Notes: generated from the sequence alone by a model not told the origin. A stretch of DNA of 64,000 bases from Saccharomycopsis fibuligera x Saccharomycopsis cf. fibuligera (GCA_001936135.1 CP012816.1:1305501-1369500), one strand, 5' to 3'; shown: positions 51,903 to 61,843, counted from the first letter of the stretch. Numbers and translations are program-made.

Positions 51903-52200
51903 TGTGCTGGATGACTAATGTGTTATTTGGTAATCTTCACTGTACATATCTTGCTGGAAGAAGAGAATGTGTGTTGGAACGTACACAGCGCTTGCGTATT
52001 ATAATCGATAATGGCCGATGAGCTGCGCATCATTTGCTAAACGCACTTCTCAAAATCGCCACCGACGGAAGCAGACATAAACACTTAAATAGTCAAGATC
52101 CAGCTGTTTCGGCTACTGATTCAGAGAGAAGGACAGGGAGGAATATCCACATCGCCACACAAACAAAGGGCACCTAATTCATTCAATCGCAACAAACACA
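51903..52200. promoter_or_regulatory. Bidirectional promoter MAG1 / DDI1
   Basis: 298 bases between divergent starts. TCGCCACC at 52056-52063 is the reverse complement of GGTGGCGA, the damage-response element reported as shared by the S. cerevisiae MAG1 and DDI1 promoters and related to the Rpn4 PACE site. It sits near the centre, 138 bases from the DDI1 start and 154 from the MAG1 start. Confidence 0.75.
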
Positions 52201-53592
52201 ATGCAACTCACAGTCAGCGTCAACGGCTCTGACCAGATCGTCAGCGTCGATGTGGCCTCGGATATGGTCCTCGGCGACTTCAAAGCCTACGTGGAAGCAG
52301 AAACCGCAATTGCTCCACAAAACCAAAGACTCGTTGTCGATGGCAAGCCGCTCGCTGGCGACGATAAGAAGACCCTCGAACAGCTACTGGTGAAAAACGG
52401 CGACTTGATCTTGTTGACAAATGCTGCTCAAGGCGCTGCTGGCGCTGCTGTGCCTGCTTCTAGCGCTGGCGCCGGCGGAGGCGCAAATGCCACGACAGGC
52501 GCCACCGATGCTGAGATTTCCCAGAGAGTAGAGTTTCTTAGACAACAGCTACTTGCCAATCCGCAGCTCAGAGGACAATTCCCCCCGCAGCTAGAAAGCT
52601 TACTTAATGACCCTGAGCAATTCAAAACGTGGTTCCGCACTTATGTGGAAAACAATCCGTTTGGTGCTGGTGCCAGTGCTGGCTCCGGCGCACCAACCAG
52701 CGATGCTTCTGCGGAAATTGCACGATTGGAACGCGATCCGGATAATCCAGAGAACCAGAAGCGTATTCTAGAATTGATCCATCAGGAGCAAATTGACGAA
52801 AATATGCGCAATGCCATTGAATATTCTCCGGAAACATTCGCCACCGTAACAATGCTTTATGTTAACGTTGAGCTCAACGGCCACAAAGTCAAAGCGTTTG
52901 TTGATTCTGGTGCTCAGCGTACCATTTTATCTTCGAAGTTGGCTGAAGAGTGTGGTATTGCCAGACTCATTGATAGAAGATTTCGCGGTAAAGCCGTTGG
53001 GGTTGGCCTGGGTGAGATTATCGGGCAAATCCATTCTGTGCCATTGAAGATTGAGAACACTTACTTCCCTTGCAGTTTTACCATTTTGGACACAAATGTT
53101 GATTTTTTGCTTGGATTGGATATGTTGAAAAGACACAGAGGTGTTATTGACTTGGACAAGAATGTGCTCAAGATCAATACTGAAGAAACGCTGTTTTTAC
53201 CAGAGAACGAAATTCCAAAATCTGTGCTTAATGATCCAACGTTATTGGGGCAGCAGCAGCCCGGAAGTACTACGCTGAGCGGAATAAAACTCGGAGGTAA
53301 TATCTTTGACCTCCAGGATGCTAACAACAAGAGACAAAAGACTGAATCAGGCGCTGCTGCCTCTTCAAGTCAGGGAGCGTCTTCGGCTGCTGCTAATGCT
53401 GCTCTTGCAAGACATTCAACCGGCGCTTCGTCATCATCAGCTTCAACCGCAGCAGCCGCAGCTAAACCAAAGTATGACGAAGCTGTGATTCAGCAAGTCA
53501 TGAGCTTAGGATTCTCTAGGGCTCAAGTTATTGACGCTTTGGACAAGACTGGCGGCAATGCAGAATATGCTTCCGCTCTTTTATTTGACTAG
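52201..53592 (+). CDS. DDI1: Ubiquitin-dependent aspartyl protease / shuttle Ddi1
   Basis: A 463-residue protein (Sc Ddi1 is 428) with all family parts. The UBL is residues 1-77, followed by an Ala/Gly linker and the helical HDD (about 100-195). The retropepsin-like domain (about 214-330) has the active-site FVDSGAQRTILSSKLAEECG (Asp about 235) and LLGLDMLKRHRGVIDLDKN. A C-terminal UBA ends AEYASALLFD. It binds ubiquitin and proteasomes and cleaves heavily ubiquitinated proteins. It is a host gene; the protease fold only resembles viral proteases. A CTG codon at 53008-53010 falls in GVG-x-GEIIG, where yeast and human have Thr. Confidence 0.97.
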   Translation: MQLTVSVNGSDQIVSVDVASDMVLGDFKAYVEAETAIAPQNQRLVVDGKPLAGDDKKTLEQLLVKNGDLILLTNAAQGAAGAAVPASSAGAGGGANATTGATDAEISQRVEFLRQQLLANPQLRGQFPPQLESLLNDPEQFKTWFRTYVENNPFGAGASAGSGAPTSDASAEIARLERDPDNPENQKRILELIHQEQIDENMRNAIEYSPETFATVTMLYVNVELNGHKVKAFVDSGAQRTILSSKLAEECGIARLIDRRFRGKAVGVGLGEIIGQIHSVPLKIENTYFPCSFTILDTNVDFLLGLDMLKRHRGVIDLDKNVLKINTEETLFLPENEIPKSVLNDPTLLGQQQPGSTTLSGIKLGGNIFDLQDANNKRQKTESGAAASSSQGASSAAANAALARHSTGASSSSASTAAAAAKPKYDEAVIQQVMSLGFSRAQVIDALDKTGGNAEYASALLFD

Positions 53593-53979
53593 ATGGTCTA
53601 CGTGTATACATAGCTTGCAGTCTTTGTGCCTTAAGGCATGTGTGACTATATTACTATTTGCGATAAAATTTAAGGCATTCGATAGACAATGTTTTGTATT
53701 TTAGATTTACACTCACCAATATTGCCGCCTATCCTATCATTTCTGCTAACTGTATTTTTTTCATTATCGTTATAGTTATATTTTACACAATGAGAAAGGT
53801 TAATTTCTTTACCAGTGCTTTTTATGCAGTCGTCATTAGTATTGGTAAAAAACGGGTATCTGGCCAATTCTCAGCATAAATGTATTTCTCCGCTGTCCAG
53901 GTCGTGCTTTAATCAAATCAATCGATCGTTTTTGTATGCAAGCCTCTCAACATGCATCTTGTAATTTATTGACAGATAA

Positions 53980-54023
<44 letters not shown>

Positions 54024-54153
54024 GTACTCTACTATAACGTAGCACACCATTACCAACTCAAAATAAAGCTTAAGGTTCACTTTATTGAAGGTTAAGTTGT
54101 TATAATATTGATACACGAGAGCAGAAAAAAAAAAAAAACGTCATAAATCACCT
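53593..54153. other. Convergent gap DDI1 / RAD26 with A38 tract
   Basis: 561 bases between two 3' ends, containing an A38 run at 53983-54020 and a shorter A run near 54125-54137. No gene or RNA is seen. Confidence 0.5.
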
Positions 54154-57100
54154 TTACTGGAACTCTTGCTTCAATATCCAACCAGATCTTGCTTTATCCC
54201 ACTCAGCAATCTGTCTTAATATTGACCTCACCAATTTGATATCATTATCGTTCTTCATTCCAATATCTAAATGATCAATGATTTCTTTAGACTTGGAAAA
54301 ACAGCTGGGCTGCTTCGCAAGGTATTCACGGACTCCATCAGCAATTTTTTCCTTGTTGGAGAGCAAATGATCAGTAAATTGGCTGTCCACACCAGCACCA
54401 GCGCCGCTACTGCTTGCAGCCGTTGAGGCCACTGAGGCTGCTGGAGTAAGACTTTGATTGGTATCTTGGTTTGCTATGTCTGTTGGGCTAGAATAACCGC
54501 TAATATTGGCATTGCTGTCGTCACTTTGTAATCCTGGCAGAGGCGAAACGCTGTTATTGTTGCCACTACGTAGTTCTTGCTTTTGTTGTTCTTCGTATTG
54601 TTTTTTGGCATTTAGCCTTTGCAATATTGCAGCTGATGAAAACGCGCCAGCACCAGCAGGAGAAGCGGCTCTTCTTGCAATCCCGGTACTCATACTTTGA
54701 GGGCCCCTGCTGACACTTTTCTTCACCACTTTGCCAGCAGTGCCAAACTTGCCGGTCCACGTAGGTACACCAATACGATTTTGACGAGCAAGTTTCCGTG
54801 ATTTCATGAGTGATGATACTGCTTCATTGGCAATCCTCTCTGCTTCTTTTTGAATTATTGAATCTTTGTCTTTTGCTGTCAAGCTATTCTCGACGTCATC
54901 TTGTTGAATGCTGGCTTTTATGCCAGTACTCTCTAGTAAATCCCCCAATACACGGTCCTCATCCTTTGCTGCTTTTTTTTTAGCCTTGTTGACAACACTA
55001 TTATTATCAGCATCATTTTCGCCCTCACCAGTGTTGAATGTCTCCAACCCAGCAACTCCAGTAATTTTTGCAACTTGCATGAAATCATCGGTCTTTTTGG
55101 CCTTTTTTCTTGGTACTACCCGATTACTAAGTTTTGGATTTCGATAGTACTCCTCCATTTCATCATCGTCTTCGTTGCCGTAAGTAAACAAATCATTCAA
55201 TTCATTCATTTTAAACACCCGTTTCTGATTTGGATCTTTCAATACTTTATTGCTGAGAAATTGTTTGAAAATTTGCCGCTGGTAGATTTTCTCCTCAATG
55301 GTGCCCTTAGTCATTAACCTATAAATAGTGACGTCTTTCTTTTGACCTAATCTCCAAGCACGTTCTCTAGCTTGAATATCCGTTGATGGATTCCAATCAG
55401 GATCAAATATAATCACTCGATCAGCGCCGATCAAATTGACTCCCAAACCACCCACTCTCGTGGTTAGTAAGAATATATGCAATTGCGGGTCATTGTTGAA
55501 ACTATCCATTAAGACTTGACGGTTCTTTATTGGCGTGGTTCCATCCATTCTCAAATAGTTTGTTGATCCATTATCCAAAGTCTGAATAAACTTTTCCAAA
55601 ATATTCAACATCTGTCTGGTTTGAGTAAAAAGTAAAATTTTATGGCCTTCCGATTTCCATAATAATATTAATGTCCTAAGCACTTGTAACTTACCTGATC
55701 TTGTGGGGTCACCAAAATGTTTGTCAATGGTGGCGTGTGTGTTTAAAATGAAATCATCACCATCATCCCCATCAACACCATCATCACCATCATTACCATC
55801 ATCACCAACAGATTCATCGTCTTTTACTGAGTTCCTACCCTTCTTGCGGTTTTTAGTAGCTGGCTTGTTCCCCTTTTCGTAATTATCATTGAGCAAAAGT
55901 AAATCAGGATGATTGCAAATTTTTTTCAAAATGTCTATACCATACAACGCATGTTTCCTACCGCTCAAAATTGCTTCAGTATCGGTTGACTTCAAAAAAT
56001 CAAGGTATTTCTTTTGCTGATAGTTTGTCAATTTGCAAAATAATACCATTTCCGTCTTTTTTGGCAAATCTTTCGCAACGTCAGATTTCAATCTTCTTAA
56101 CAAATAAGGTGTGATTAGATTCTTAAGGGCAATAGCGCATTTCAACGATGTTTGTACTTGAACATTTGATGCATTGGCATAACCACCCATGTTTATTGGC
56201 ACCACAAATTCTTGCTGAAATATCGGCAACGTACCTAATTTTCCAGGATAAACAAAATCGAACAAACTCCACAACTCAGTTAAGTTATTTTGAATAGGCG
56301 TTCCTGACAAAATGATTCTATGCGGCGTTCTAAGCCTTTTAGCAGCTAATGACACTTCAGCATTGGGATTACGAATCTTATGACCTTCATCCAATACCAC
56401 GTAGCCCCAGCGGCGCTTCAAGAGAATTTTAGAGTAAATTTTTAATCCTGCATACGTGGTAATCACCACATGGCCCTTTTGGAAAACCCGGTGTACCAAA
56501 GCTTCTGCCCTAGCTTGCATTTTGCTAGATGACAAAGAGCGCTTGATTTTATTATCATCATCATCATCCTCCACCAACTCGTAAAGATCATTATCGAGAT
56601 CTTTGGCGTCATTTAAACCCAGCATTCCACTTCCAATAGAATGCAAAATTATTGCTCTAAAAGCAGGCCACCAAGTATGAAATTCGTTTACCCATTGCTT
56701 CATAACCGTCGATGGACAAACAATAAGTATTGGAAGAGCTAATTTCTTGCTGTAGTGCAACGAAGCCAAGAACGAAATTACCTGAATTGTTTTGCCGAGA
56801 CCCATTTCATCACCAATAATCCCGCCCACTTTTTGAGAATATAGTTCCCATAACCACTGCACACATGTTTTCTGATAATCAAACAAATTTTTGAATATTT
56901 CACCAGGTACTTTGAATTCACTGTTAAGCACAGCGTCATTGAATTCTGGATGTGGCAAGTACCATTCGTGTGTATTTGAGTCAATTGGCATATTTTTTCT
57001 CTGACGTAATGCATGGCGCAAGCTTACCCATCGCTTTAGCCGCTTTTGGTAAAACTTTTCATCTCCATCATCTATATTTATGATGTCTGGGTCTTGTTCC

Positions 57101-57894
57101 TGTGCTACTGTATCGAATTCGGGTATGTCTTTCTGTTTCTTTTGCCGCGTTTTGGGTTTTACTTTGTGAACATCTACTTCCACATCCGATAATAGATACT
57201 CAGACTCATCAGACTCAGCCTTTGACTCAGCTTCTAGTTCGTCTCCAGATGGTACATACTCTTCATCAGCATTACCTTCGTCCTTGGTATTTAGTTTTTC
57301 ATGGGCAACTTCCGTTTCTTCTTTTGCTTCTTCTTCTATAGGTACTGTTGAATCTTGAGTTGTCGGTGACGGAGGCTTATCGTCTTGAGATTGATTGGAG
57401 TCGGAGTTAAGAGGACTCTTCTGCACATTGAAGGAGCTGGTGTTACCAAAAGCTGTGATCTTACCTGTACGCATCAAATACTCCCTTTCAGATTCATTTG
57501 GAAATCTTCCATCTGTTTGTCGTTCATTTGCTCGTTCGTTTCCTTCGAGTTCTTGTCTTCTCTGGGCCCTTCGAATTTCAATTTCCGAGATATCATTCTG
57601 CAAAGCTATCAAGTCAGAACTTTCCAAACTATGAACCTGCTTTTGAACGTATGTTTTCTCGGATATCTTGATAAACGGATTCTGGAGCCGTTTCTTCAAA
57701 GTGGCAAGTTTAGCATTTAAACCATCCAATTTCTTTTGCGCCTTCTCCAAACGTTTCTGATCTAGCTCATCTTCGTTCTGAGCAATAGTCCTGCTAAGCT
57801 TCGCATTTAGACCTTTTTCTAAATCTTCTTGCTGGATAAAGTTAACATTGAGCGACTGGAGCTCGTTTAGTTCGTTTTCTTCGACGTTTTCCAT
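54154..57894 (-). CDS. RAD26: Transcription-coupled repair ATPase Rad26 (CSB/ERCC6)
   Basis: A 1246-residue Swi2/Snf2 ATPase (Sc Rad26 is 1085). An N-terminal coiled region with KLDGLNAKLATLKKRLQNPF is the CSB-specific start. The acidic stretch leads to the motor: motif I GDEMGLGKT (about 359-367), motif II DEGH (about 500), SGTPIQNNLTELWSL, and motif VI QARERAWRLGQ (about 840). An insert between the two lobes is Asp/Gly-rich. The C-terminal part contains a basic region and a helical end (KEIIDHLDIGMKNDNDIKLV then WDKARSGWIL). Rad26 acts on stalled RNA polymerase II. Divergent from ASE1. Confidence 0.96.
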   Translation of the reverse strand: MENVEENELNELQSLNVNFIQQEDLEKGLNAKLSRTIAQNEDELDQKRLEKAQKKLDGLNAKLATLKKRLQNPFIKISEKTYVQKQVHSLESSDLIALQNDISEIEIRRAQRRQELEGNERANERQTDGRFPNESEREYLMRTGKITAFGNTSSFNVQKSPLNSDSNQSQDDKPPSPTTQDSTVPIEEEAKEETEVAHEKLNTKDEGNADEEYVPSGDELEAESKAESDESEYLLSDVEVDVHKVKPKTRQKKQKDIPEFDTVAQEQDPDIINIDDGDEKFYQKRLKRWVSLRHALRQRKNMPIDSNTHEWYLPHPEFNDAVLNSEFKVPGEIFKNLFDYQKTCVQWLWELYSQKVGGIIGDEMGLGKTIQVISFLASLHYSKKLALPILIVCPSTVMKQWVNEFHTWWPAFRAIILHSIGSGMLGLNDAKDLDNDLYELVEDDDDDNKIKRSLSSSKMQARAEALVHRVFQKGHVVITTYAGLKIYSKILLKRRWGYVVLDEGHKIRNPNAEVSLAAKRLRTPHRIILSGTPIQNNLTELWSLFDFVYPGKLGTLPIFQQEFVVPINMGGYANASNVQVQTSLKCAIALKNLITPYLLRRLKSDVAKDLPKKTEMVLFCKLTNYQQKKYLDFLKSTDTEAILSGRKHALYGIDILKKICNHPDLLLLNDNYEKGNKPATKNRKKGRNSVKDDESVGDDGNDGDDGVDGDDGDDFILNTHATIDKHFGDPTRSGKLQVLRTLILLWKSEGHKILLFTQTRQMLNILEKFIQTLDNGSTNYLRMDGTTPIKNRQVLMDSFNNDPQLHIFLLTTRVGGLGVNLIGADRVIIFDPDWNPSTDIQARERAWRLGQKKDVTIYRLMTKGTIEEKIYQRQIFKQFLSNKVLKDPNQKRVFKMNELNDLFTYGNEDDDEMEEYYRNPKLSNRVVPRKKAKKTDDFMQVAKITGVAGLETFNTGEGENDADNNSVVNKAKKKAAKDEDRVLGDLLESTGIKASIQQDDVENSLTAKDKDSIIQKEAERIANEAVSSLMKSRKLARQNRIGVPTWTGKFGTAGKVVKKSVSRGPQSMSTGIARRAASPAGAGAFSSAAILQRLNAKKQYEEQQKQELRSGNNNSVSPLPGLQSDDSNANISGYSSPTDIANQDTNQSLTPAASVASTAASSSGAGAGVDSQFTDHLLSNKEKIADGVREYLAKQPSCFSKSKEIIDHLDIGMKNDNDIKLVRSILRQIAEWDKARSGWILKQEFQ

Positions 57895-58257
57895 GATATC
57901 AGCTACTGATTTGCCACTGACTGGGCAGCGATGTTGGAAGGTTTCCAGTTCTCTATTTTATTCAATTTTTATTTTATTTTTTTTTTTGTTGCTCATCATG
58001 GGATGCATGCGTATGCGTGAGGTCGCAGCGGGCGGTTTGTTTACGTTCCGCAGTTTTTGTTTATTTTGTTTTTGTTTAGATTCGAGCATCCTGCGATTTC
58101 AACTGGATCCTGTTTATGAAAACCAGTTCTTGGTTGCAAAATATATTGGCTATCACTAGAGTTCTATACATGAATCCTTTAGCTAACTGATTGAAACGCT
58201 TTGAATTCTAGCCACAATTGTGTTTGTTTTCTTGTTAGCGTGTTTTCCTGCTCCAGC
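57895..58257. promoter_or_regulatory. Divergent promoter RAD26 / ASE1
   Basis: 363 bases. TTGTTTAC at 58037-58044 is a forkhead site (reverse GTAAACAA) about 215 bases before the ASE1 ATG, in a GC-richer island. ASE1 belongs to the Fkh-controlled CLB2 cluster in S. cerevisiae. Confidence 0.55.
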
Positions 58258-61116
58258 ATGTCTTCCTTAACTCCCAATTTCTACAATTCTGATGATTCAG
58301 GATCTCTACAAGCCTACCATAATGATAAAAAGACGATAGATCCTGGGAGTGGGCGCTCTAGTGACTCAAACAAAAGAAGAAAATCCTCAAAAAGGAATTC
58401 TCGAGTACTTGAATCCTCGGAGCCAGATGAACAATACTCAATTGTGCTACGCAGGTTAAGATCAACTTGGGATAAAATGAATTTGGAGTATACAGAGATG
58501 GGACTAGATAGCAAAGACAAAGTAAAAAAGCAAACAGCGCTTTTCAACGGTCTTTATGATTTTATGTCTGAGAATTTAGAGTTAGCAAAGAGTGAGAAAA
58601 CCAAATTTAGAAGCGGATGTATAGCTTTGCAAAGAAATATATTTAAAATGCTACGAGTTTTTTCCAAGAATGGATATAAATCGAGTCCAAAAAGAAACTC
58701 TAATGAGGAAATACTAGACGTCTCAGATGAGACATACACAGAAATTAACCAAATAGTCACAAATGAAGATGAATTCAATGACATTATGAAAGCAATTCCA
58801 GACAAATATACTAAAAACTACCTCCTACAAAAAGTCTCACCGCCATATACCGAAACCCATTCCTATCTTTTGCAAGTCTCCAAGCTCCTTTCCAAAGAGT
58901 ATTTCTCAAGATTATTAAAGTTCCTTAGAACTGTACTTTTGCTTAAAGAATCAGCTGAGGAGATTGACTTTTTCTCTGAAGAAAGAGAAGAAACCGATAG
59001 CATGTCTCGAGTATTTTCTAAATCATTGCCAACTATAGAACAATGCAAAATTTGCATTCATGAGCTTGAGAAAGTTTCATTTAATGAATCCAACATTGAC
59101 ACGATATACAAAGTTGTTTCTAACATTTTGGAAGCAAACAATTTTAACAATCTTTCAAAAACATATTTAAACAAGATACAATACCAGATAGAGCTAGTAG
59201 AAATAGAAAAAGGCAAAAAGTTTGATTTGGCTATTGAAACAGCTAACAAAATTGTGGACTTGTGGAAAGTTTTGTATGAGTACGTTGATACTGAGAATGA
59301 AAATATTGATAGCAATCATGATTTTGACGAAAAGATAATAAGATGTTCTGAAGGTGATGTTAGTGCCGTTGGACTAACCCTGTCAAGCATGAAATACTTG
59401 GAATCAACATATAGTAACCTTATCAAAGAAAAAGAAAGTAGAGCTGCTCAAGTACAAGAATATCTAGAAGAGTGCACTATTCTTTTTGCAAGACTTAAAG
59501 AAGTTCCAGAAAGGGTGGACTTATTTTTCGAAAAATTCAATGCTGACAATAACGCTTTAAGTGAAACAAGACTTCAAGAGCTCAAAAATGAAACATACAA
59601 ACTTCGTGAAAAGAAAAAACTTTACATGAAAGACATTATAAATTTTTTGAAGCTAGACATTGAAAAGCTATGGCAAAAATTATTCTATGCTGATGAGGAA
59701 AAATACAAATTTAAATGCTACTGGTCAACAGAATACAATGACGAGATATTAGGGCAGCTCGAAGAAGAACTTGCAAATTTGCAAGAATTGTCCAATCAAT
59801 TTAGCCTTATGTTTGAAAAAGTTTCACAATTCAATGTATTGCAAGCTGATAAAGAAGCATTGGAAGAAGCTGCTAAAAACCCTTCAAGACTCTTAGCAAG
59901 AAATTCCGGAACAGTGCTATTAAAGGAAGAGAAAATGAGAAAAAACATTAAAAGAAGATTTCCCAAAGTTTGTACTGAGCTTGAGGCTCATTTGGTTGAA
60001 TTTGGTAAAGCTACAAAAGATATTCTCAAAAATGATGATTATTACATATTGCTAAATAGCTTAAAAGAAGAAGCAGAGCTTATGAATTCCAAATCGACAC
60101 GTCCTAAAGAGCGTCACAATAATGTTTCGAGAAAGACATCACCAATTAAAGCTAGTGAAGTTAGTCCAAGAAAAGCTCAAAGTGTTATTAGAAAACCTCC
60201 AAAGAACATTAATTCTTCTTTACCCAAATCGTTTTCTGTTTCTAGAGCGCAGTCACGCAAAAATGATTACTACAGTAACACAAACTTTTTTAATATGGAG
60301 GATGAGTCTCCAACCAGTAGACCATCAAGAGCCAAAAGAAATGATGACACAAAATCTTTTCCAAAATTAAACTTTAGCGAAAAATCCAAATTAAAACTAC
60401 CATTAGCTACGCTTTCAGAAGCGTCAAGTCCTGGAATTAGACAATCTCCAAAGCGGTACTCTCCAAGCAGAATTTCTCCAATCCGCCAATCTCCAAAGCG
60501 GTTTTCGCCCAGCAAGCTTTCACCAAGATATGGCAGACCAAACGGGTTTTCACAAAACAAGCCATCACCAATCAGGCTGTCGCCATTGAGAAATATCAAC
60601 GCCAACCTATCAACCAAGTACAATATTCCATTGAATAATATACCTATTAAAAGTAAAAAAAGCGAACTGAAAAAACTGCAAAAGCAAGTTCAGCAGCTGG
60701 AAAAAATTATCAGAGAAAATCCACAGGATGAAGTTGATAACATTTTCTTAATTGATGAAGACAAGGAAAACAATATTCCAAAGTCAGTACTAGAGCCAGA
60801 GCGCAGATATGAACCTGAACAAGCTAATATTTCCTTAGACAAGACTAGTGAGCTTAAGCTTTTAGAATCAGAAAAACTCGTACCAATAGACTATAGGGAT
60901 ATTGAAACCGTTAGTCCAGACATTGACAATGACTATTACCATAACCATCATAATATCACTGGGGCCCACAGGCAAAAGAAAAAGAAGGCCAGTATACTTG
61001 GAGATAGCGCAATTTTTAATGACTCAATGGGCGATGATCTGATGTATAAAAATTGGAAAGCAGAAAAATTGAGAAAGTTAAGAAATTTCAATAACATTTT
61101 GCCAGATGGAAGCTGA
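58258..61116 (+). CDS. ASE1: Spindle midzone microtubule-bundling protein Ase1 (PRC1/MAP65)
   Basis: 952 residues from the ATG at 58258; the frame upstream reaches only a TTG at 58201. It crosslinks antiparallel microtubules at the anaphase midzone. The N-terminal helical dimerisation and rod region (about 60-430; LRSTWDKMNLEYTEMGLDSK) leads to the spectrin-like microtubule-binding domain (about 440-600), containing KLWQKLFYADEEKYKF, typical of the family, and LFEKVSQFNVL-type helices. The C-terminal tail is basic and holds seven S-P-x-[KR] Cdk sites in about 55 residues (60436-60595), plus two earlier. Sc Ase1 is also Cdk-regulated. Three CTG codons lie in a coiled patch at 60667-60699. Conserved block ASE1-SGT1-NOB1. 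Confidence 0.94.
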   Translation: MSSLTPNFYNSDDSGSLQAYHNDKKTIDPGSGRSSDSNKRRKSSKRNSRVLESSEPDEQYSIVLRRLRSTWDKMNLEYTEMGLDSKDKVKKQTALFNGLYDFMSENLELAKSEKTKFRSGCIALQRNIFKMLRVFSKNGYKSSPKRNSNEEILDVSDETYTEINQIVTNEDEFNDIMKAIPDKYTKNYLLQKVSPPYTETHSYLLQVSKLLSKEYFSRLLKFLRTVLLLKESAEEIDFFSEEREETDSMSRVFSKSLPTIEQCKICIHELEKVSFNESNIDTIYKVVSNILEANNFNNLSKTYLNKIQYQIELVEIEKGKKFDLAIETANKIVDLWKVLYEYVDTENENIDSNHDFDEKIIRCSEGDVSAVGLTLSSMKYLESTYSNLIKEKESRAAQVQEYLEECTILFARLKEVPERVDLFFEKFNADNNALSETRLQELKNETYKLREKKKLYMKDIINFLKLDIEKLWQKLFYADEEKYKFKCYWSTEYNDEILGQLEEELANLQELSNQFSLMFEKVSQFNVLQADKEALEEAAKNPSRLLARNSGTVLLKEEKMRKNIKRRFPKVCTELEAHLVEFGKATKDILKNDDYYILLNSLKEEAELMNSKSTRPKERHNNVSRKTSPIKASEVSPRKAQSVIRKPPKNINSSLPKSFSVSRAQSRKNDYYSNTNFFNMEDESPTSRPSRAKRNDDTKSFPKLNFSEKSKLKLPLATLSEASSPGIRQSPKRYSPSRISPIRQSPKRFSPSKLSPRYGRPNGFSQNKPSPIRLSPLRNINANLSTKYNIPLNNIPIKSKKSELKKLQKQVQQLEKIIRENPQDEVDNIFLIDEDKENNIPKSVLEPERRYEPEQANISLDKTSELKLLESEKLVPIDYRDIETVSPDIDNDYYHNHHNITGAHRQKKKKASILGDSAIFNDSMGDDLMYKNWKAEKLRKLRNFNNILPDGS

Positions 61117-61843
61117 CTTTGGCCTTGCTTGAATTATGAATTATTGTTATTTTAAATGATGAGTTATATGCCGTTGTTAGGAATGTTGTTTTATTAAAAT
61201 TTTTCTATGTTTTCGTTTTATTTGATTCTGCTTGTTTTTATTTGTGTTTTATTTGTGTTTTATTTGTGTTTTATTTGTGTTTTATTTGTGTTTTATTTTG
61301 TGTTTCTTATTTTCATAGATTATTGTTTTTTTTTATATAAAATTTTTATTCCTTTTCTTATTTTGTTGGCTTTTCTGCTCAGATACCTTTTTGCTCGATT
61401 TACCGAGCAGTTTTTCATACAAGTTAATGTATCTCATTCTACTCGTTTTTACAATTTCCTCATGCTACTCTATGGTGAGGATAATATAGACGAATTTACA
61501 TTCAAAAACTTATAGCGATATAGTATAATGCGTTACCTTTTACAATCTTGGTCAAAGACCAAAATTCAATTTAAGACAGCTACTCCGTCTAGCACGCTAG
61601 CATACGTTTTTCGATAATTTTACACACAGAAAAGAAAAAGACATCATTAAAAAAAAAAAAAAAAAAGAAAAAGAAAAAGAAACAAAAAATAATCACTCTA
61701 ATTTTTCTTCTATGTCACTTTAAATGAAGCAAAATGTGACGACGTAAGTCAATACTAAAATTAGTAGCAATTAGAGCAAACACATAAGTTACCAACTTAT
61801 AACGTTTTTCTTATATACTCACCCCAAATTTAGCATATCTAAC
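61117..61843. other. Convergent gap ASE1 / SGT1 with an 11-base minisatellite
   Basis: 727 bases. Five perfect TTTTATTTGTG units and one variant occupy 61236-61302, and an A18 tract lies at 61649-61666. No gene is seen; a T-rich frame at 61207-61515 contains the repeats and is rejected. Confidence 0.5.
61236..61302. repeat. 11-base tandem repeat (TTTTATTTGTG)
   Basis: Five exact copies and a sixth 12-base variant lie head to tail, 120 bases after the ASE1 stop. Confidence 0.92.

Noticed and set aside
52830-53200. Retroviral-type protease domain as a mobile-element remnant
   Set aside because: It is the normal retropepsin-like domain of the host gene DDI1, flanked by UBL and UBA domains.
58201-58257. 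19-residue extension of ASE1
   Set aside because: It begins at TTG. The ATG at 58258 is the sound start.
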